Below the pieces are notes generated by a model. It did not search any database and had not been told where the DNA came from. It saw only the letters and a list, made by a program, of their open reading frames with translations. Positions 5,316-7,456 of a DNA stretch of 7,456 bases are shown in pieces. The stretch comes from Candidatus Nitrosomarinus sp. (lineage in GTDB: Archaea; Thermoproteota; Nitrososphaeria; Nitrososphaerales; Nitrosopumilaceae). Numbering within the stretch: the stretch's first letter is position 1; the number at the start of each line of letters is the position of its first letter. The position numbers and the translations under genes were made by a program. Where the stretch lies: assembly GCA_003702465.1 (NCBI GenBank), contig REGF01000021.1, positions 1-7,456 of the forward strand, written 5' to 3'.

Positions 5316-6086
5316 TTGTGGAATTCTATAACAATTACAAAAGATCAAATAGAAAATGAACATATTCAAAAAATAATTAATGGAAAAAATTCTGCATTAA
5401 TAATTAAAAAAATTTTAAAAAAAGAAGATTGTGAAAAAATAATTAAAAAGATATCAAGTTTGAATATTGAAAGAGATTCAAAGAAGTTTAATCATATTGG
5501 TCCATTTTTAATGAATTATACAACTAAAAAAGAAAAGTATTTTGAAAATGCAGAAAAAGCAAATGAAATATTTAAAAAAATATTTTTGAATACAGACAAT
5601 CCAGTGAGTAAAATCAAAACAACAATTGAAAAATTTTTCCCAAATTATGAAATTTCAGAAATAAAAGAGAATCAAAAAAAATATGCAATGTGTACTATTC
5701 GACGACATGAAAATGGTAAATCAATTCCATTGCATAAAGATAATGTAAGTTATGAGGGAATAGAATATGACATCTCAAAAATTAATACCCAATTATCGTG
5801 TATTTTACACTTACAACAAACAGAAAAAGGTGGAAATTTATCAATATACAATAAGCAATGGAATAGGGAATTAGAGAAATATAGAGAGATAGAATTTGGA
5901 TATAACCCAAAAATAAAAGAGAATACATCTGTAGATACAATTGAATCACAATTAGGGGATTTAGTAATAATTAATCCAAATTTTCTTCATGAAGTAAAAA
6001 AAATTGAAGGTAAATCTGACAGGATTACATTAGGGATGTTCTTTGGGATTGAAGAAAAGAGTAAAAAGATCTTTTCTTGGGCATGA
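5316..6086 (+). CDS. 2-oxoglutarate/Fe(II)-dependent oxygenase
   Basis: A 256-residue protein with the double-stranded beta-helix signature of 2-oxoglutarate/Fe(II) oxygenases. The iron ligands are visible as His140-x-Asp142 (IPLHKDN) and the distal His225 (GDLVIINPNFLHEV), and Arg236 (SDRITLG), eleven residues later, is placed to bind the 2-oxoglutarate carboxylate. The strand QLSCILHLQQTEKGGNLSIYNKQW (159-182) has the typical Gly-Gly turn. Asp142 favours hydroxylation; halogenases of this fold have Gly or Ala there. Size and the GG-L-x-I-Y-N-x-x-W segment recall prolyl-hydroxylase-like and BesD-like amino-acid enzymes, but the substrate is not predictable. The listed TTG start is forced: the preceding codon is the stop of the 95-residue gene and the next ATG is at residue 66, past conserved-looking sequence. 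AGGAG at 5297-5301 may serve as a distant ribosome site. The gene is richer in AAA/ATA codons than its neighbours, which may indicate transfer. Confidence 0.85.
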   Translation: MWNSITITKDQIENEHIQKIINGKNSALIIKKILKKEDCEKIIKKISSLNIERDSKKFNHIGPFLMNYTTKKEKYFENAEKANEIFKKIFLNTDNPVSKIKTTIEKFFPNYEISEIKENQKKYAMCTIRRHENGKSIPLHKDNVSYEGIEYDISKINTQLSCILHLQQTEKGGNLSIYNKQWNRELEKYREIEFGYNPKIKENTSVDTIESQLGDLVIINPNFLHEVKKIEGKSDRITLGMFFGIEEKSKKIFSWA

Positions 6087-6156
6087 ATTTAATCAAATAC
6101 TTGGTAACAGAAAAAATGTAATTGGTGGGGAAAATAATGATAGTAAGGGATTAATT

Positions 6157-6164
6157 GTTATATG
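6157..6164 (+). promoter_or_regulatory. TATA-like promoter of the 6188-7164 gene pair
   Basis: GTTATATG within TTAATTGTTATATGAG is centred about 28 bases before the TTG at 6188. This spacing supports a leaderless transcript beginning at that TTG and covering the two overlapping genes. The gap 6087-6156 between the oxygenase stop and this element shows no other convincing feature. Confidence 0.45.
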
Positions 6165-6187
6165 AGTAAATCAGGATTGTTTTCAAA

Positions 6188-6478
6188 TTGCAGAAAATCG
6201 AATATGAAGGAACAGTATGGGTATTAAATTACAATAATCCAAAACCACTTTTAGATCACTCAATTCACATGTTAGAAAGACATGGAATTAAACGTGAAGA
6301 TATGGAAATTACAGAAACACCAAAAGCCAAAGTTGGCGCAATTGTCGTAGAAATATGGCCTTACGAGTTAGTTGTTGCAAGAGTCAGAACAACTAGAAAT
6401 GATTCATTTATCAGCGGTACAGAATTAACTATTGAATTAAAACTTGATGAAAATGGAAATTACGTAGATTACCTTTGA
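6188..6478 (+). CDS. Hypothetical 96-residue cytoplasmic protein
   Basis: The protein opens MQKIEYEGTVWVLNYNNPKPL, continues with a helix (LLDHSIHMLERHGI) and then alternating strands (AKVGAIVVEIWPYELVVARVRT and ISGTELTIELKLDENG). This suggests a small alpha/beta domain without signal peptide or membrane segment. Translation must start at TTG 6188: the frame is closed by TAA at 6167-6169, no ATG or GTG lies between, and a TATA-like box sits 28 bases upstream. A competing ATG at 6162 is in another phase and stops after 21 codons. The gene overlaps the next by 4 bases (TTGA), so the two are very probably one transcript. I do not recognise the family. Confidence 0.78.
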   Translation: MQKIEYEGTVWVLNYNNPKPLLDHSIHMLERHGIKREDMEITETPKAKVGAIVVEIWPYELVVARVRTTRNDSFISGTELTIELKLDENGNYVDYL

Positions 6479-7164
6479 AAAAAAAGAAAATTCAAAATAT
6501 CATCATCCTAAGTATTGCAGTCATAATTATTGGTGCAATAATTGCTTATAATTATTCAGTAGATGTAACAAAACAGAAAGGATTGCAATTTGGAAATGAA
6601 TTAAGTCAAATTGAAAATGAAATTTCACAAATACAAAATAAGTTTTATTCTGAAAAGACAATGTGGATAGAAGGAGACATAACAAAGGATGAATTATTGA
6701 AATTCTATGATGGACATATAGAGAATTTTAAAGAACTCATTTCAAAATATGATAAATTAACACCACCAGAATCCTTTCAAAGTTCAGTATCTTTACTAAA
6801 AATGTCAGCTGAAACTCAACTTGAAAGTGATTTACAATTAATTGACTGGATTAAAACAGGAAATGAAGATTCTAAAATTCGTTCAGATGCATTAATTCAA
6901 GAAGCATACGAATATCAAAACTTAGGATTAGTTGAATTTCAAACCGCAAAAGCAGGCATAAAACATTATGTCGGAGGAGAAAAATTTGAGGAGCCACAAG
7001 GAGTATCACCACAAAAAGTCGTACAAGTTTCAGATAAAATGAAAGAACAATGTGATGAGCAATTTAGAAATGAATCAGGAGAGTTTGATTCAAACGAAAT
7101 AGAAATTGAATGGTTTAATTGTTATAACAAGGCTGAAGATTGGAAAATAGAACATATGCCATAA
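6475..7164 (+). CDS. Membrane-anchored exported helical protein
   Basis: A 229-residue protein with a strongly basic start (MKKKKIQN), one hydrophobic helix at about residues 9-25 (IIILSIAVIIIGAIIAY) and a long hydrophilic, mostly alpha-helical remainder, which should lie outside the cytoplasm as an N-terminally anchored domain. The region LGLQFGNELSQIENEISQIQNKF-like (about residues 36-60) is coiled-coil-like. The part around residues 90-160 has the Leu/Lys/Glu spacing of a helical bundle. Cys193 and Cys216 near the end (EQC...FNC) could form a disulfide, a possible task for the DsbA-like enzyme at 1973-2776. Translation begins at TTG 6475, inside the last codons of the preceding gene, giving a 4-base TTGA overlap and tight translational coupling. 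The end faces the minus-strand gene, 13 bases away. No enzymatic motif is visible. Confidence 0.8.
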   Translation: MKKKKIQNIIILSIAVIIIGAIIAYNYSVDVTKQKGLQFGNELSQIENEISQIQNKFYSEKTMWIEGDITKDELLKFYDGHIENFKELISKYDKLTPPESFQSSVSLLKMSAETQLESDLQLIDWIKTGNEDSKIRSDALIQEAYEYQNLGLVEFQTAKAGIKHYVGGEKFEEPQGVSPQKVVQVSDKMKEQCDEQFRNESGEFDSNEIEIEWFNCYNKAEDWKIEHMP

Positions 7165-7177
7165 ATAAAAAAATCAT

Positions 7178-7456
7178 TTACAATAATTCATTAATTTCTA
7201 ACAAATCTAATGTAGGAGAAATTTCTTTTATCAAAAAAGATTCATCAAGAGGAATAGATTCAGAAAATTTAACAGGAAATGTGATAGTCAACATATCTTG
7301 ATCAGTATGAGAAATTCCAATAAAATGAGAAGAAGTATTTATTTTAGTCAAAAATGAATCCCATTTTTGTAAATGTTCAGAAACTCGAGATACATTTTGT
7401 TGAACATTTGATAAAGTGGTATTCAAATCAGTATCAAATAATCTAAATTTTACTAG
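7178..7456 (-). CDS. Hypothetical protein, 5'-partial at the right edge
   Basis: The minus-strand frame is open from the right window edge to TAA at 7178-7180 and gives 92 visible residues. A TTG at 7426 could be called as a start, but coding-like sequence (LVKFRLFDTDL) continues to the edge, so the gene runs out of the window and probably starts close beyond it. The visible part has an amphipathic helix (LSNVQQNVSRVSEHLQKWDSFLTKI), then strands (HFIGISHTDQDMLTITFPVKF) and a Leu/Glu-rich end (LDLLEINELL). There is no membrane segment or motif I recognise. It converges with the exported-protein gene across 13 AT-rich bases, which must hold both termination signals. Confidence 0.65.
   Translation of the reverse strand, partial: LVKFRLFDTDLNTTLSNVQQNVSRVSEHLQKWDSFLTKINTSSHFIGISHTDQDMLTITFPVKFSESIPLDESFLIKEISPTLDLLEINELL

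Noticed and set aside
6162..6227. Alternative ATG-started frame upstream of the 96-residue gene
   Set aside because: Stops after 21 codons in another phase with no coding character; the ATG lies in the TATA-like element.

Overview
The window looks like chromosomal DNA from a mesophilic archaeon, most likely an ammonia-oxidising thaumarchaeon of the Nitrosopumilus/Nitrosarchaeum type. This rests on several signs: strongly AT-rich DNA with short intergenic gaps; TATA-like boxes about 25-30 bases before start codons with little or no leader; a tRNA gene without an encoded CCA; a pyruvoyl-dependent arginine decarboxylase; a stand-alone Lrp/AsnC ligand-binding (RAM) domain protein; and many small lineage-type hypothetical proteins. 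The assignment is inferred from gene content and style, not from a marker gene.

Layout, left part (1-1907). A membrane-anchored exported protein, cut off at the left edge, converges with and directly abuts a pyruvoyl arginine decarboxylase gene on the minus strand. Behind the decarboxylase, also on the minus strand, is a two-helix membrane protein with a lysine-rich tail. A divergent tRNA-Thr(UGU) gene follows. Middle part (1908-4503): a membrane-anchored DsbA-like thiol oxidoreductase, then a DEAD-box RNA helicase with an RGG-rich tail built partly from a perfect 18-bp tandem repeat, then a RAM-domain protein. The short gap before the helicase contains two mutually exclusive inverted repeats that share one arm, the best regulatory candidate in the window.

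Right part (4504-7456). Two tiny minus-strand genes, one acidic and one basic coiled coil, converge on the RAM gene. On the plus strand a 95-residue protein of unknown function is followed, in the same frame and separated by only one stop codon, by a 2-oxoglutarate/Fe(II) oxygenase. Then come a 96-residue conserved-looking protein and, overlapping it by 4 bases, an exported membrane-anchored helical protein. A minus-strand hypothetical protein is cut off at the right edge.

Functionally the window mixes housekeeping genes (arginine decarboxylation for polyamines and/or tRNA agmatidine, tRNA-Thr, an RNA helicase, extracytoplasmic disulfide chemistry) with uncharacterised small genes. No mobile element, CRISPR array or rRNA is visible. 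The best candidates for something undescribed are the 95-residue protein plus oxygenase pair and the alternative-hairpin/operator element in front of the helicase.
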